DNA of 64,000 bases from Streptomyces sp. SLBN-31 (GTDB taxonomy: Bacteria > Actinomycetota > Actinomycetes > Streptomycetales > Streptomycetaceae). Each line of letters begins with the position of its first letter. The stretch's first letter is position 1. This document shows positions 16,230-27,188 of this stretch, piece after piece. The notes beneath the pieces were generated by a model, which saw only the letters and a list, made by a program, of their open reading frames with translations, made no database searches and was not told the origin of the DNA. The translations under genes and the position numbers were made by a program. Location: the NCBI RefSeq assembly GCF_006715395.1, contig NZ_VFNC01000001.1:2108001-2172000 (forward strand), in the 5' to 3' direction.

Positions 16230-17373
16230 GCCCGTCGCCGCGTCCGGCACCGTCCACTGGATCGGCGCCGGACTGTCCACGGGCAGCGGGCTCGCCCGGC
16301 TGTGCGAGACGGCCGGGCGGGTGCGTCTGTGGCATCGCAGCGAGACGCGGGCCGCGGACGCCCTGGACCGCCTCGGGCTCGGCTCGCGCGCCGAGCCCCG
16401 CGCCTACACGCTCCCCGCGCTCACCGCCGAACTGGCGCCCGGCGACATCGTCGTGTCGATGCTGCCCGCGCCGGAGCACGCCGGAATCCTGGCCGCCTGT
16501 GTCGCGGGCGGCGCCCATTTCGCCTGCTCCAGCTACGTCTCGGACGCCGTCCTCGAACAGGTGCCGCGGGCAGCGCGATCGGGCCTGGTCGTGCTCACCG
16601 AGGCCGGGCTCGACCCGGGCATCGACCACCTCTTCGCCCACAGCCTGGTCGCCCGCGCCGGCGCGGCCATCGGCGCGGGCACCCCGGCGTCGTACACCTT
16701 CACCTCGTACTGCGGCGGCATACCCGCCGTCCCGAACGACTTCAGGTACCGCTTCAGCTGGGCTCCCGCAGGCGTCCTCAACGCCCTGCGCTCGCCCGCC
16801 CGTTACATCGAGGAGGGCGCCGAGACCACCGTAGACCGCCCGTGGGAGGCCACCCGCACCCATGTCCTCGACGGGGAGCCCTTCGAGGTCTACCCCAACC
16901 GCGACAGCGTGCCCTTCGTCGAGCAGTACGGGCTTCCGGCGGCCTGGCGGGCTCGGTCCTTCGTCCGCGGCACCCTGCGGCTCGACGGCTGGCTGCGGGC
17001 CTGGGACGCGGTGTTCGAGGAGCTGAAGGCCGGCGACGACGCGCGGATCGCCGCCCTTGCACGGGAGTTGGCGGCCCGCCACCCGACGACGGACGCCGAC
17101 CGCGACCGGGTCGTCCTCGCCGTGTCACTGGACGTGCGCGCACAGGACCGCACTTGGTCGGGGAGCTACCTCCTCGACCTGGTGGGGGACGCGCGGGAGA
17201 GCGCCATGGCCCGCTGCGTGTCGCGCCCGCTGGCCCTGGGCGTCCGGCACATCCTGGACAAAAGCCTGCCGGCGGGGCTGAACAGGGCCGCCGGGACGGC
17301 GGCCCGTTCCGAGGAGTGGCTGGACGAACTCAGGTCCGAGGGAGTGGGGTTCGGCCTCCGTCTCGCTCCCTAG
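16222..17373 (+). CDS. Saccharopine dehydrogenase-family oxidoreductase (LYS9-like)
   Basis: This 383-residue protein has an N-terminal Rossmann domain starting HWIGAGLSTGSGLARL and the conserved TEAGLDPGIDHLFAH motif of the glutamate-forming saccharopine dehydrogenase/homospermidine-synthase superfamily, then SYCGGIPA and YRFSWAPAGVLNALR. GTG 16222 overlaps the preceding gene and has GGAAGGGG upstream. An earlier in-frame GTG at 16189 would lengthen it by 11 residues. With the two upstream genes it could process saccharopine through 2-aminoadipate semialdehyde. The end lies 3 nt from the convergent serine hydrolase stop. Confidence 0.87.
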   Translation: MAEPVAASGTVHWIGAGLSTGSGLARLCETAGRVRLWHRSETRAADALDRLGLGSRAEPRAYTLPALTAELAPGDIVVSMLPAPEHAGILAACVAGGAHFACSSYVSDAVLEQVPRAARSGLVVLTEAGLDPGIDHLFAHSLVARAGAAIGAGTPASYTFTSYCGGIPAVPNDFRYRFSWAPAGVLNALRSPARYIEEGAETTVDRPWEATRTHVLDGEPFEVYPNRDSVPFVEQYGLPAAWRARSFVRGTLRLDGWLRAWDAVFEELKAGDDARIAALARELAARHPTTDADRDRVVLAVSLDVRAQDRTWSGSYLLDLVGDARESAMARCVSRPLALGVRHILDKSLPAGLNRAAGTAARSEEWLDELRSEGVGFGLRLAP

Positions 17374-17376
17374 CGG

Positions 17377-18609
17377 TCAGCCGGTGATGGCCTCGTGGAC
17401 CAGGCGCTTGAGGTCCGGGACGATCCTCAGGGACGTCTTCGGGCGGACCTGGGTCATGAACTGGACGGTCAGGTCATGGACGGGGTCCACCCAGAAGGTC
17501 GTCGTCGCCGCGCCGCTCCAGCCGTAGGCGCCCAGGGTCGACGGGACCTGGGTGCGTTCGGGGTCGATGACGACCGAGACGCCGAGGCCGAAGCCGACGC
17601 CGTCGTTGTTGGGCTCGTCGTGGGCCGGGCGGGAGCCGAAGGAACGCAGGTCCGCGTTGCCGGGCAGGTGGTTCCTGGTCATCAGGTCCACGGTCTCGGG
17701 GGCCAGCAGACGGACGCCGTCGAGCTCGCCCCGCCGGCGCAGCAGCTCCATGAAGCGGTGCATGTCGTACGCGGAGGCCACCATCCCGCCGCTGCCGGAC
17801 AGCAGACGGGGCCGCCCGCCGCGCAGCGGCAGCCCGGGCACCGGCTCGATGCCGCCGGAGTCCGTCTCGCCGTACAACTCCGCCAGCCTCGGCGCCTGTT
17901 CGTCGGTGACCTGGAAGCCTGCGTCGGACATGCCGAGCGGGCCGAGGATGCGCTCGGCGAAGAACACGTCGAGCGACTGCCCGCTCACCACCTCGATCAC
18001 CCGGCCGAGGACGTTGCTGGCGACCGAGTAGTTCCACTGCGTCCCGGGCTCGAACTGCAACGGCAGGCTCGCGTACACGTCCACCGTCCGCGCCAGGTCC
18101 GTGCCCGGTACGACCGAGGACTCGAGGCCGGCCGCGCGGTAGAGGGCGTCGACCGGGTGGGAGCGGTAGAAGGCGAAGGTGAGGCCCGCGGTGTGGGTCA
18201 ACAGGTGCCTGATCAGGATGGGGCCGCGGGCCGGGCGGGTGCGCACGTCGGCGCCGGAGCCGCTCTCGTACACCTGTGGGTCCGCGAAGGCCGGCAGATG
18301 ACGGGCGACCGGGTCGTCCAGCGACAGCCGGCCCTCCTCCACGAGTATCAGCGCGGCGACCGAGGTGACCGGTTTCGTCATGGAGTAGATCCGCCACAGC
18401 GTGTCGTGCCCGACCGGCAGCCCGGCCGCGACGTCGCGGCGGCCGAGCATGGTCAGATGGGCGACGCGTCCGCCGCGGGCCACGGCCACCAGGAAGCCGG
18501 GCACGCGCCCGTCGTCGACGTGGTGGGCGAGGTGCTGGTCGAGGCGGTCCAGCGCCTTCGCGTCCAGTCCGACCTCGCTCGGGTCGACCTCTTGCCGCAG
18601 CTGTGCCAT
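17377..18609 (-). CDS. Serine hydrolase of the beta-lactamase/EstB family
   Basis: This 410-residue cytoplasmic protein (no signal peptide) has the class C S-x-x-K motif in IYSMTKPVTS and the Tyr motif in WNYSVASNVLG. The C-terminal GYGW-type segment is AYGWSGAATTTFWVDP. Such proteins are usually esterases or peptidases rather than true beta-lactamases. The ATG is preceded by GGAGGAG 4 nt upstream. The frame stays open upstream into the MFS gene, but codon usage and the ribosome site place the start here. The substrate is unknown. Confidence 0.9.
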   Translation of the reverse strand: MAQLRQEVDPSEVGLDAKALDRLDQHLAHHVDDGRVPGFLVAVARGGRVAHLTMLGRRDVAAGLPVGHDTLWRIYSMTKPVTSVAALILVEEGRLSLDDPVARHLPAFADPQVYESGSGADVRTRPARGPILIRHLLTHTAGLTFAFYRSHPVDALYRAAGLESSVVPGTDLARTVDVYASLPLQFEPGTQWNYSVASNVLGRVIEVVSGQSLDVFFAERILGPLGMSDAGFQVTDEQAPRLAELYGETDSGGIEPVPGLPLRGGRPRLLSGSGGMVASAYDMHRFMELLRRRGELDGVRLLAPETVDLMTRNHLPGNADLRSFGSRPAHDEPNNDGVGFGLGVSVVIDPERTQVPSTLGAYGWSGAATTTFWVDPVHDLTVQFMTQVRPKTSLRIVPDLKRLVHEAITG

Positions 18610-18683
18610 CGCTCTCCTCCGAATGCGCTCGTCGAGGTGGCGGACGGGACATCCCGCATATCCCGCCGCCCTGACCTCAGAAC

Positions 18684-20132
18684 TCATCGTCGCGCAGGAA
18701 CACCGGAACGGTCCCCGGGTTGACCAGGATTGATCATCAAGGCGCAACGTTCCGGCAGGGATCCGGCCAAGACCGCCCCCACCGCGGCCACGGCGGCGAG
18801 CACGATCAGCGGCAGCCGCGCGCCGCCCGCGTGCGATCCCATCAGCGTCGTCGCCACGGCCACGCCCAGCACCGGCCCGACGTTCATCGCCGTCTGCTTC
18901 AGCCCGCCCGCCACCCCGGCCGACTCGACCGCCGCCTCCCGCACGACGACGTGGGTGGCCGCCACCATCACCGTGCCGAAGCCGGCGCCCAGCAGACCGA
19001 ACCCGGCGCAGAAGGCGAGGGTGCCCGTGGCGCGGTCCAGGACCACGATCCCGGCGGCGAGCACCGCCATCGCCGTGACCGTCGTACGCCGGGCGCCGAA
19101 CCGGCGCAGCAGCACCGCGCAGCACGGCGCGGCGAGGATCATCAGGGCCGCCAGCGGCAGACTGAGCAGGGCCATGCGCAGCGGGCCGACGCCGAGGGCG
19201 TTCTGCAGCAGGAAGGTGGCGGTGAACAAGGTGCCCTGCAGCGCGGCCGACGCCATGACCAGGACGCCGACCGCCCGGCCGACGCCCGCCGAGCCGACGA
19301 GGTCCGGCGGCACCAGCGGACTCGCGGCCCGCCGTTCGTGCCGTACGAAGACGGCGCCCGTAGCGAGGGCCACCGCGGCCCCGGCACCGCTCGCCGGGGT
19401 CCAGCCCCGTTCCGGCAGACCGACGAGAGCCTGGACGAGGCCGGCCAGGGCCAGCGCCAGCAGCAGGGCACCGGGCAGGTCGAGGGAGACGGCCGGGCGC
19501 GGGGAGAGCGTGTCGGGGCCGGTCCTGTGCGCTCGCCGGGGGGAGGGTGCGCCAAGTCCGGCCCCGTGCGGTCGCCCCGTCCCGCCGCGCGAGGCGAGGG
19601 CCAGGGCGCCCAGGGTCAGGGTCGGTACGACGTTCAGGAAGAAGGCGGCGCGCCATCCCGGGCCGGCCACCAGGGCCCCGCCCAATACGGGTCCCGTCGC
19701 GGCCGCCAGCCCGATCGCACTGGTCCGTACGGCGATCGGCATCCGCAGCCGGTCCGGTGGGAACGCGGCCCGCAGCATGGCCAGCGTGGCCGGCTGCAGC
19801 AGCGCGCCGAACACCCCCTGGACCACCCGCAGCGCGATCACCCAGCCGATCCCGGGGGCCAGGCCGATACCCGCCGAGGCCGCTCCGAAGCCCAGCATGC
19901 CGGTGCCGAACAGCCGTTGGTGCCCGTACCGGTCCCCGAGCCGCCCGGAGAACACCAGCAGGCCCGCCACCGCGATGAGATAGCCCGTGCTGGTCCACTG
20001 GACCTGTGCGAAGGAGGCGTGCAGGTCCCGCCGCAGGGTCGGCTGCACGACCGAGAGGACCGTGCCGTCCAGGGCGACCACCACGGCTCCGACGACGCTG
20101 CCCGTCAGCGCCAGGGCGCGCTGCCGGCTCAC
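18684..20132 (-). CDS. MFS drug efflux transporter, DHA2 (EmrB/QacA) type
   Basis: This 482-residue, roughly 14-helix major facilitator protein has the DHA2 antiporter motif LDGTVLSVVQPTLRRDL near the N terminus, motif A GRLGDRYGHQRLF and motif C around GLAAATGPVLGGAL. GTG 20132 overlaps the stop of the upstream TetR gene (GTGA), so regulator and pump form one operon. The pump is expected to be induced by its own substrate through the two operator palindromes upstream of the TetR gene. Which compounds are exported cannot be told. Confidence 0.93.
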   Translation of the reverse strand: MSRQRALALTGSVVGAVVVALDGTVLSVVQPTLRRDLHASFAQVQWTSTGYLIAVAGLLVFSGRLGDRYGHQRLFGTGMLGFGAASAGIGLAPGIGWVIALRVVQGVFGALLQPATLAMLRAAFPPDRLRMPIAVRTSAIGLAAATGPVLGGALVAGPGWRAAFFLNVVPTLTLGALALASRGGTGRPHGAGLGAPSPRRAHRTGPDTLSPRPAVSLDLPGALLLALALAGLVQALVGLPERGWTPASGAGAAVALATGAVFVRHERRAASPLVPPDLVGSAGVGRAVGVLVMASAALQGTLFTATFLLQNALGVGPLRMALLSLPLAALMILAAPCCAVLLRRFGARRTTVTAMAVLAAGIVVLDRATGTLAFCAGFGLLGAGFGTVMVAATHVVVREAAVESAGVAGGLKQTAMNVGPVLGVAVATTLMGSHAGGARLPLIVLAAVAAVGAVLAGSLPERCALMINPGQPGDRSGVPARR

Positions 20133-20719
20133 GCCTCGGCCCCGAGGTGCGCGTCCAGCGCTGCGCGCAGCAACGGCGTGAAGTCCTCTGTCTCTGTGGC
20201 GAGTTGGAGGCTTCCCCAGACCCAGAGCTGGGCGATGCCGTGCATGTTCGCCCACAGTGCCCCCGCGACGACCCGGGCGTCCGCCTCGGGGCGGGCCCGG
20301 CCGACCAGCTCCACCAGCGCGCCGAACAGCGGCATGCTGGTGTCCCGCAGGCCCAGGTGGCCGCTCTCCAGCAGGTCGTGACGGAACATCAGCTCGTACA
20401 TTCCGCGGTTGGCCAGCGCGAACTCCAGGTACACGCGCCCCAGTTCCGCCACCTGCTCGCGCGGTGAGGCCGTACCGGCCCCGACCGCCGCCGTGGCCCG
20501 CTCGGCCAGGTCGGCGAACCCGCGCCGGGCGATGGCCGACAGCAGCTCGACGTGGGTGGGGAAGTAGCGTCGCGGCGCCCCGTGCGAGACACCCGCCCGG
20601 CGCGCGATCTCCCGGAGGGTCAGCGCCTGCACCCCTTCCCGGGCGACCAGCTCCACACCGACGCCGACGAGCCGGGCCCGCAGTCCCGTCTCCGGGTCGG
20701 GCTTTGACGATTGAGGCAT
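20129..20719 (-). CDS. TetR family repressor of the adjacent efflux pump
   Basis: This regulator has 196 residues with an N-terminal helix-turn-helix (ALTLREIARRAGVSHGAPRRYFPTHVELLSAIA) and a TetR ligand domain. ATG 20719 is used; GTG 20725 two codons earlier is possible. Neither has a clear Shine-Dalgarno sequence, so the mRNA may be nearly leaderless. The start codon lies inside the first of two identical 13-bp operators, the classical arrangement for autorepression. Its stop overlaps the MFS start, making it the first gene of a self-regulated efflux operon. Confidence 0.93.
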   Translation of the reverse strand: MPQSSKPDPETGLRARLVGVGVELVAREGVQALTLREIARRAGVSHGAPRRYFPTHVELLSAIARRGFADLAERATAAVGAGTASPREQVAELGRVYLEFALANRGMYELMFRHDLLESGHLGLRDTSMPLFGALVELVGRARPEADARVVAGALWANMHGIAQLWVWGSLQLATETEDFTPLLRAALDAHLGAEA

Positions 20720-20755
20720 AGACACTGTCTACCAATGATTCGTAGACACTGTCTA
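20719..20755. promoter_or_regulatory. Tandem TetR operators
   Basis: Two identical perfect palindromes TAGACACTGTCTA lie at 20719-20731 and 20743-20755, centres 24 bp apart. They overlap the TetR start codon and its promoter region. They are the probable binding sites of the adjacent TetR repressor and may also affect the divergent gene at 20813. Confidence 0.85.
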
Positions 20756-20812
20756 CCCTCGGGCCCGTGGAAGCCGGGAATGCGCCGCCGCGCCGGAGGG
20801 GTTGACCCGGAT

Positions 20813-21250
20813 ATGACTCAGGACACACTGCTCGAGCTGCTGTCGGACCATCGCGGCGGCGTACTGGTCACCCTCAAGCGCGACGGCCGCCCCCAGCTGT
20901 CGAACGTCAGCCACCACTACGACCCGGACGAGCGGATCATCCGCATCTCCGTGACCGACGACCGGGCCAAGACCCGCAACGTGCGCCGCGACCCGAGGGT
21001 GTCGTACCACGTGTCCAGCCCCGACCGCCGCGCCTACACCGTCGTCGAGGGCACCGCCGACCTCTCGCCCGTCGCCAAGGACCCGCACGACGACACGGTG
21101 GAGGAACTCGTCCGCCTCTACCGCGCCGTCCTGGGCGAGCACCCCGACTGGGACGACTTCCGCGCCGCGATGGTGCGCGACGGCCGGCTGGTGCTGCGGC
21201 TGAAGGTGGAACGGGCGTACGGAATCCCGAAGGGCGCCAACCAGGGCTGA
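20813..21250 (+). CDS. PPOX-class F420-dependent oxidoreductase
   Basis: This 145-residue split-barrel flavin/deazaflavin-binding protein has LLSDHRGGVLVTLKRDGRPQLSNVSHHYD at the N terminus, DDRAKTRNVRRDPRVSYHV in the middle, and a C-terminal RLVLRLKVERAYG. This layout matches the TIGR03618-like F420-binding PPOX group. It would reduce or bind an unknown small molecule with F420H2. It is divergent from the TetR/MFS operon and its promoter lies next to the tandem operators, so the same repressor may control it. GGAGGGG lies 11 nt before the ATG. Confidence 0.87.
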   Translation: MTQDTLLELLSDHRGGVLVTLKRDGRPQLSNVSHHYDPDERIIRISVTDDRAKTRNVRRDPRVSYHVSSPDRRAYTVVEGTADLSPVAKDPHDDTVEELVRLYRAVLGEHPDWDDFRAAMVRDGRLVLRLKVERAYGIPKGANQG

Positions 21251-21377
21251 AACGGGCCGCCCCACGGCTGTGGACCGGGTCCTAGGTCCGTGGCCGCAGG
21301 ACGGATGTCGCATGGTCCGGCGATCACACCCTGCCTAGGCTGCTCGAGGAGACGTCGCAGCTCAGGAGGAGACCTCG

Positions 21378-21788
21378 ATGCCCGTCAACGGCCGCAGCCA
21401 CATCCGTGTCGCCCGCCCCTCGCGGGACCTCGCCGCCGCCGAGCGGTTCTGGGTGGCGGGGCTCGGGCTGAGCGTCGTATGGCGGACCGAGGGCGGTGCC
21501 GAACCCGGCGAGCACGATCTGCTGATGGTCGGCTGGCCGGACGCCGGGTGGCACCTGGAGCTCGTCCACGACTCCGCCGCCCCGGTCGAGCCCCGGCCCA
21601 CCGAGGAGGACCTGCTCGTCGTCTACCTCGACGGGCCGGTCCCGGAGGACCTCGTGGCGCGGCTGGAGCAGCACGGAGGCAAACGGGTCCCGTCCCCCAA
21701 CCCGTACTGGAACCGCTGGGGCGTCACCGTCGAGGACCCGGACGGCTACCGCCTGGTGCTGTGCGAACGCGGCTGGTCGAACAACTAG
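21378..21788 (+). CDS. VOC (glyoxalase/bleomycin-resistance) family protein
   Basis: This single-domain VOC protein has 136 residues. It starts SHIRVARPSRDLAAAERFWVAGLGLSVV and ends WNRWGVTVEDPDGYRLVLCE, where the Glu of the metal-binding set lies. The ATG has AGGAGG 8 nt upstream. Function within the superfamily (dioxygenase, isomerase or drug-binding) cannot be decided. It ends 13 nt from the convergent UvrA-like gene. Confidence 0.85.
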   Translation: MPVNGRSHIRVARPSRDLAAAERFWVAGLGLSVVWRTEGGAEPGEHDLLMVGWPDAGWHLELVHDSAAPVEPRPTEEDLLVVYLDGPVPEDLVARLEQHGGKRVPSPNPYWNRWGVTVEDPDGYRLVLCERGWSNN

Positions 21789-21801
21789 CCGCGCGCACGG
21801 C

Positions 21802-24171
<2,370 letters not shown>

Positions 24172-24275
24172 CGTCTCTCCATCCGTAGCGCGGGTGACGC
24201 CCGTGACGGTCAGGCTAGGCGAGCCCCGGGGGCAGCGCTTCTCCATTCCTGATACGAGTGCGTAGGCTCCGTCGC

Positions 24276-24650
24276 GTGATCAATGGCGCACACATGGTGA
24301 TCCATTCCCGCGACGCCGAGGCGGACCGCCGCTTCCTCCGGGACGTCCTCGGCTGGGCGTACGTCGACGCCGGGCACGGCTGGCTGATCTTCGAGGCGCC
24401 GCCCACCGAGGTCGCCTGCCATCCGACCGAGGGCGAGCCCGCCCACGAACTGATGCTGATGTGCGACGACCTGGACGCGACCGTCGCCGAACTGACCCGG
24501 GCGGGAGTGGAGTTCCCGCGTCCGGTGCAGGACGTCAGCTGGGGCCGGGTGACGGCCTTCCGGATGCCGGGCGGCGGCGAGATCGCCGTGTACGAGCCGC
24601 GGCACCCGCGGCCGCGGGGAGCCGCTGGAGTGCCGGCCCCGGGGCCGTGA
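24276..24650 (+). CDS. VOC family protein
   Basis: This 124-residue glyoxalase-fold protein opens with GTG (INGAHMVIHSRDAEADRRFLRDVLGW) and has the end motif RMPGGGEIAVYEPRHP. The last ~15 residues are Pro/Arg/Gly-rich and unconserved. Its start is 104 nt from the divergent UvrA-like gene. Substrate unknown. Confidence 0.83.
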   Translation: MINGAHMVIHSRDAEADRRFLRDVLGWAYVDAGHGWLIFEAPPTEVACHPTEGEPAHELMLMCDDLDATVAELTRAGVEFPRPVQDVSWGRVTAFRMPGGGEIAVYEPRHPRPRGAAGVPAPGP

Positions 24651-24787
24651 CCCACGGAGCGGCTGCCCGCCACGTTCGCGCCCCGGGGCGCGGCAACCGC
24701 CTGTCCGTACCTCGCGCACGCGGCGCGGGGGAAGATCCGCCGGCGACCACGCGATCTCCCACGCCTGGGGCGCGGACTCGTACGACA

Positions 24788-24828
24788 CGAGCCCCGGGGG
24801 CAGGCGGTCCGCCGGAGCCCGGGGCTCG
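24788..24828. terminator. Bidirectional terminator hairpin
   Basis: Perfect 11-bp arms (CGAGCCCCGGG and CCCGGGGCTCG) enclose a 19-nt loop that can itself pair (GGCGGTCCGCC). It lies between the convergent VOC gene and the MHS transporter gene that ends at 24842. The rest of the 190-nt gap shows no gene. Confidence 0.75.
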
Positions 24829-24841
24829 CACGACCCGGGGG

Positions 24842-26188
24842 TCAGGCCGTCACCGTCTCCCGCCGGGCCGGCTCGTCGGCCGGGCGCTCGCCGAGCCGTT
24901 CGGTGGGAACCCTGGCCGTCTCGCGGGCCGAGAGGGCGGCGATCACCGGCGGGACGCACAGGGCCGCGGTGAACAGGGCCACCGAGGACCAGTCGCTGCC
25001 GTCGGGACCAGCGATCTCGGCGGCGAAGGTGACCGCGAAACCGGCCACGGCGAAGCCGATCTGGGTGCCGATCGCCATGCCGGACAGGCGGACCCGGGTG
25101 GAGAACATCTCGCCGTAGAAGGACGGCCACACACCGTTCGCGGCGCTGTAGACGACACCGAAGGCGACGACGCCCAGCACCAGGGTCAGCGGGTAGTCAC
25201 CGGTGGAGATCGCCCAGAGGTACCCGAACATCGCCACCGCGCTGCCCGCCGCGCCGATCAGATACACCGGACGGCGGCCGATGCGGTCCGACAGCGTCGC
25301 CCACAGCGGGATCGCCGCGAGCGCGACGAGGTTCGCGAGGGCGCCCACCCACAGCATCGAGGAGCGGGACATGCCGACGGCGTCGCCGGTGGCGTAGGCG
25401 AGCGCCCAGACCGTGAAGATCGTGGAGACCGAGGCGACCAGCGCGCCCGCGATCACCCGCAGTACGTCCGCCCAGTGCTCGCGCATCAGCACCGCCAGCG
25501 GCAGCTTCACGACCCCCTCGGAGGAGGCCGCCTGCCGCGTGAAGAGCGGTGTCTCCTCCAGCTTGCGGCGGATGACGTAGCCGACGGCCGCGACGCCGAC
25601 GCTCGCCCAGAACGGGACCCGCCAGCCCCACGACAGCAACTGGTCCTCGGGCAGGGCCGCCACGGGGATGAAGACCAGGGTGGCGATGAGCTGGCCGCCC
25701 TGGGTGCCGCTGAGCGTGAAGCTGGTGAAGAAGCCCCGCCGGTGTCCCGGCGCGTGCTCAAGGGTCATGGAGTTGGCGCTGGCCTGCTCGCCGGCGGCGG
25801 AGATGCCCTGCAACACCCGGCACAGCACGAGCAGGACCGGCGCGAGGGTGCCGACCTGGGCGCGGGTGGGCAGGCAGCCGATCAGGAACGTCGACAGGCC
25901 CATCAGGATCAGCGTGAAGACCATGATCTTCTTGCGGCCGAGCCGGTCGCCGAAGTGGCCGAGGAAGAGCGCGCCGACCGGCCGGGCCGCGTACGCGACA
26001 CCGAAGGTGGCCAGCGACAGCAGGGTCGCGGTGGCGGGGTCGGACTCGTCGAAGAACACCTTCGGGAAGATCAGCGCGGCCGCGCTGCCGTAGATGAAGA
26101 AGTCGTAGTACTCCAGGGCGCTGCCGATCCAGGCGGCGGCGGCCGCCTTCTTCGGCTGCCCGACGGCTTCGGCGGGGACGGACGACAC
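24842..26188 (-). CDS. MHS-family MFS transporter, probable shikimate/quinate importer
   Basis: This 448-residue, 12-helix metabolite:H+ symporter begins AAAAAWIGSALEYYDFFIYGSAAALIFPKVFF, the hallmark of the MHS family (ShiA, PcaT, KgtP). It also has GHFGDRLGRKKIMVFTLILMG and an ETPLF segment after helix 6. GTG start with AGGAGC 6 nt upstream. The adjacent TetR gene, shikimate dehydrogenase and 3-dehydroshikimate dehydratase point to import of shikimate or quinate. A related operator-like sequence lies about 100 nt upstream. Confidence 0.9.
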   Translation of the reverse strand: MSSVPAEAVGQPKKAAAAAWIGSALEYYDFFIYGSAAALIFPKVFFDESDPATATLLSLATFGVAYAARPVGALFLGHFGDRLGRKKIMVFTLILMGLSTFLIGCLPTRAQVGTLAPVLLVLCRVLQGISAAGEQASANSMTLEHAPGHRRGFFTSFTLSGTQGGQLIATLVFIPVAALPEDQLLSWGWRVPFWASVGVAAVGYVIRRKLEETPLFTRQAASSEGVVKLPLAVLMREHWADVLRVIAGALVASVSTIFTVWALAYATGDAVGMSRSSMLWVGALANLVALAAIPLWATLSDRIGRRPVYLIGAAGSAVAMFGYLWAISTGDYPLTLVLGVVAFGVVYSAANGVWPSFYGEMFSTRVRLSGMAIGTQIGFAVAGFAVTFAAEIAGPDGSDWSSVALFTAALCVPPVIAALSARETARVPTERLGERPADEPARRETVTA

Positions 26189-26290
26189 GGCGGTGCTCCT
26201 TCGGGGGAACTCCAGCGTAGGTGGAGTGAGCGGAGAGGGAAGGTGCCGCAGCCCTGGGGTGATGGGGCGGCCGCGCCGGGTGCTACCCGG

Positions 26291-26317
26291 CTAATTAACG
26301 CACTGGATAGTTAGTAG
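26291..26317. promoter_or_regulatory. Candidate operator upstream of the MHS transporter
   Basis: An AT-rich site (CTAATTAACGCACTGGATAG, continuing TTAGTAG) in otherwise GC-rich DNA shares the core TAACGYACTGGWT with the site at 27143-27166. It is probably bound by the TetR protein encoded between the two sites. Confidence 0.65.
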
Positions 26318-26378
26318 CGGTGGTCCAGGGATGTTGCAGCCGCGTTTCCCGGGTGTCAAGGGGTGCCGTCGTACGACC

Positions 26379-27044
26379 TCAGTCGGCGGTCCGCTCCGCC
26401 GTCAGGTAGGCGATCACCATGTCGCCCAGCATGGCGCGGTAGTGCTCGCGCCGGCCCGGGTCCACCAGGTCGCGGTCGAACAGGGCGCCGAAGGTCGCCC
26501 GGTTGGCGACCCGGAAGAAGCAGAACGAGCTGATCATCGCGTGCAGGTCGACCGCGTCGACGTCGGCCGTGAACAGGCCCGACTCCTGCCCGGCGGCCAG
26601 GATGCGGCGGATCACGTCGAGGGCGGGGGAGCCCATCCTGCCGAGCTTCTCGGAGGCGGCGATGTGCTCGGCGCCGTGGATGTTCTCGATGCTGACCAGG
26701 CGGATGAAGTCCGGGTGCCGCTCGTGGTGGTCGAACGTCAGCTCCGCCAGGCGCCGGATCGCCGCGACCGGGTCCAGGTGGTCGACGTCGAGCTGCTGCT
26801 CGGCCTCGCGGATCACGCCGTACGCCCGCTCCAGGACGGCCGTGAAGAGCTGCTCCTTGCCGCCGAAGTAGTAGTAGATCATCCGCTTGGTGGTACGGGT
26901 GCGGGCGGCGATCTCGTCGACCCGGGCGCCGTCGTAGCCGGCCCGCGCGAACTCCTGGGTGGCCACGTCGAGGATCTCGGCCTGGGTGCGGGCGGCGTCG
27001 CGGATCCGCCCGTTCGGTCGTGCCGGTTCGTCGACGCTGGTCAT
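26379..27044 (-). CDS. TetR family regulator of the shikimate/quinate island
   Basis: This 221-residue regulator has the N-terminal helix-turn-helix ILDVATQEFARAGYDGARVDEIAARTRTTKRMIYYYFGGKEQLF and an all-helical ligand domain with repeated aromatic segments (HPDFIRLVSIENIHGAEH). It is transcribed in the same direction as the MHS transporter and divergently from the shikimate dehydrogenase operon. Related AT-rich operator-like sites flank it, one before each transport/catabolic unit, so it probably represses both and is released by shikimate or a pathway intermediate. Confidence 0.9.
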   Translation of the reverse strand: MTSVDEPARPNGRIRDAARTQAEILDVATQEFARAGYDGARVDEIAARTRTTKRMIYYYFGGKEQLFTAVLERAYGVIREAEQQLDVDHLDPVAAIRRLAELTFDHHERHPDFIRLVSIENIHGAEHIAASEKLGRMGSPALDVIRRILAAGQESGLFTADVDAVDLHAMISSFCFFRVANRATFGALFDRDLVDPGRREHYRAMLGDMVIAYLTAERTAD

Positions 27045-27142
27045 CGGGTTCCTTCGGGAGTGCGGCCGGTGCCGCAGATTCTAGAAGGAGCGCCGGGCAC
27101 CGCCCTGCGGGGTCTTCCCGGGGAGCCGTCCGGCTGATATAG

Positions 27143-27166
27143 CTAACGTACTGGTTCGTACATTAG
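27143..27166. promoter_or_regulatory. Candidate TetR operator for the shikimate catabolic operon
   Basis: A dyad CTAACGTAC-TGGTTC-GTACATTAG (8 of 9 arm positions pair) ends 22 nt before the GTG of the shikimate dehydrogenase gene. It shares TAACGYACTGGWT with 26291-26317. Confidence 0.75.
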
Positions 27167-27188
27167 CGCCCTGGCTCAGGAGGACCGC

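Noticed and set aside
17377..18609. A clinically relevant beta-lactamase.
   Set aside because: No signal peptide and an EstB/esterase-like overall sequence; the S-x-x-K motif alone is shared by many esterases.
17377..19998. A single 873-codon frame joining the serine hydrolase with an upstream extension.
   Set aside because: The upstream part is an out-of-frame shadow of the MFS gene. The hydrolase has its own ATG with GGAGGAG 4 nt before it.
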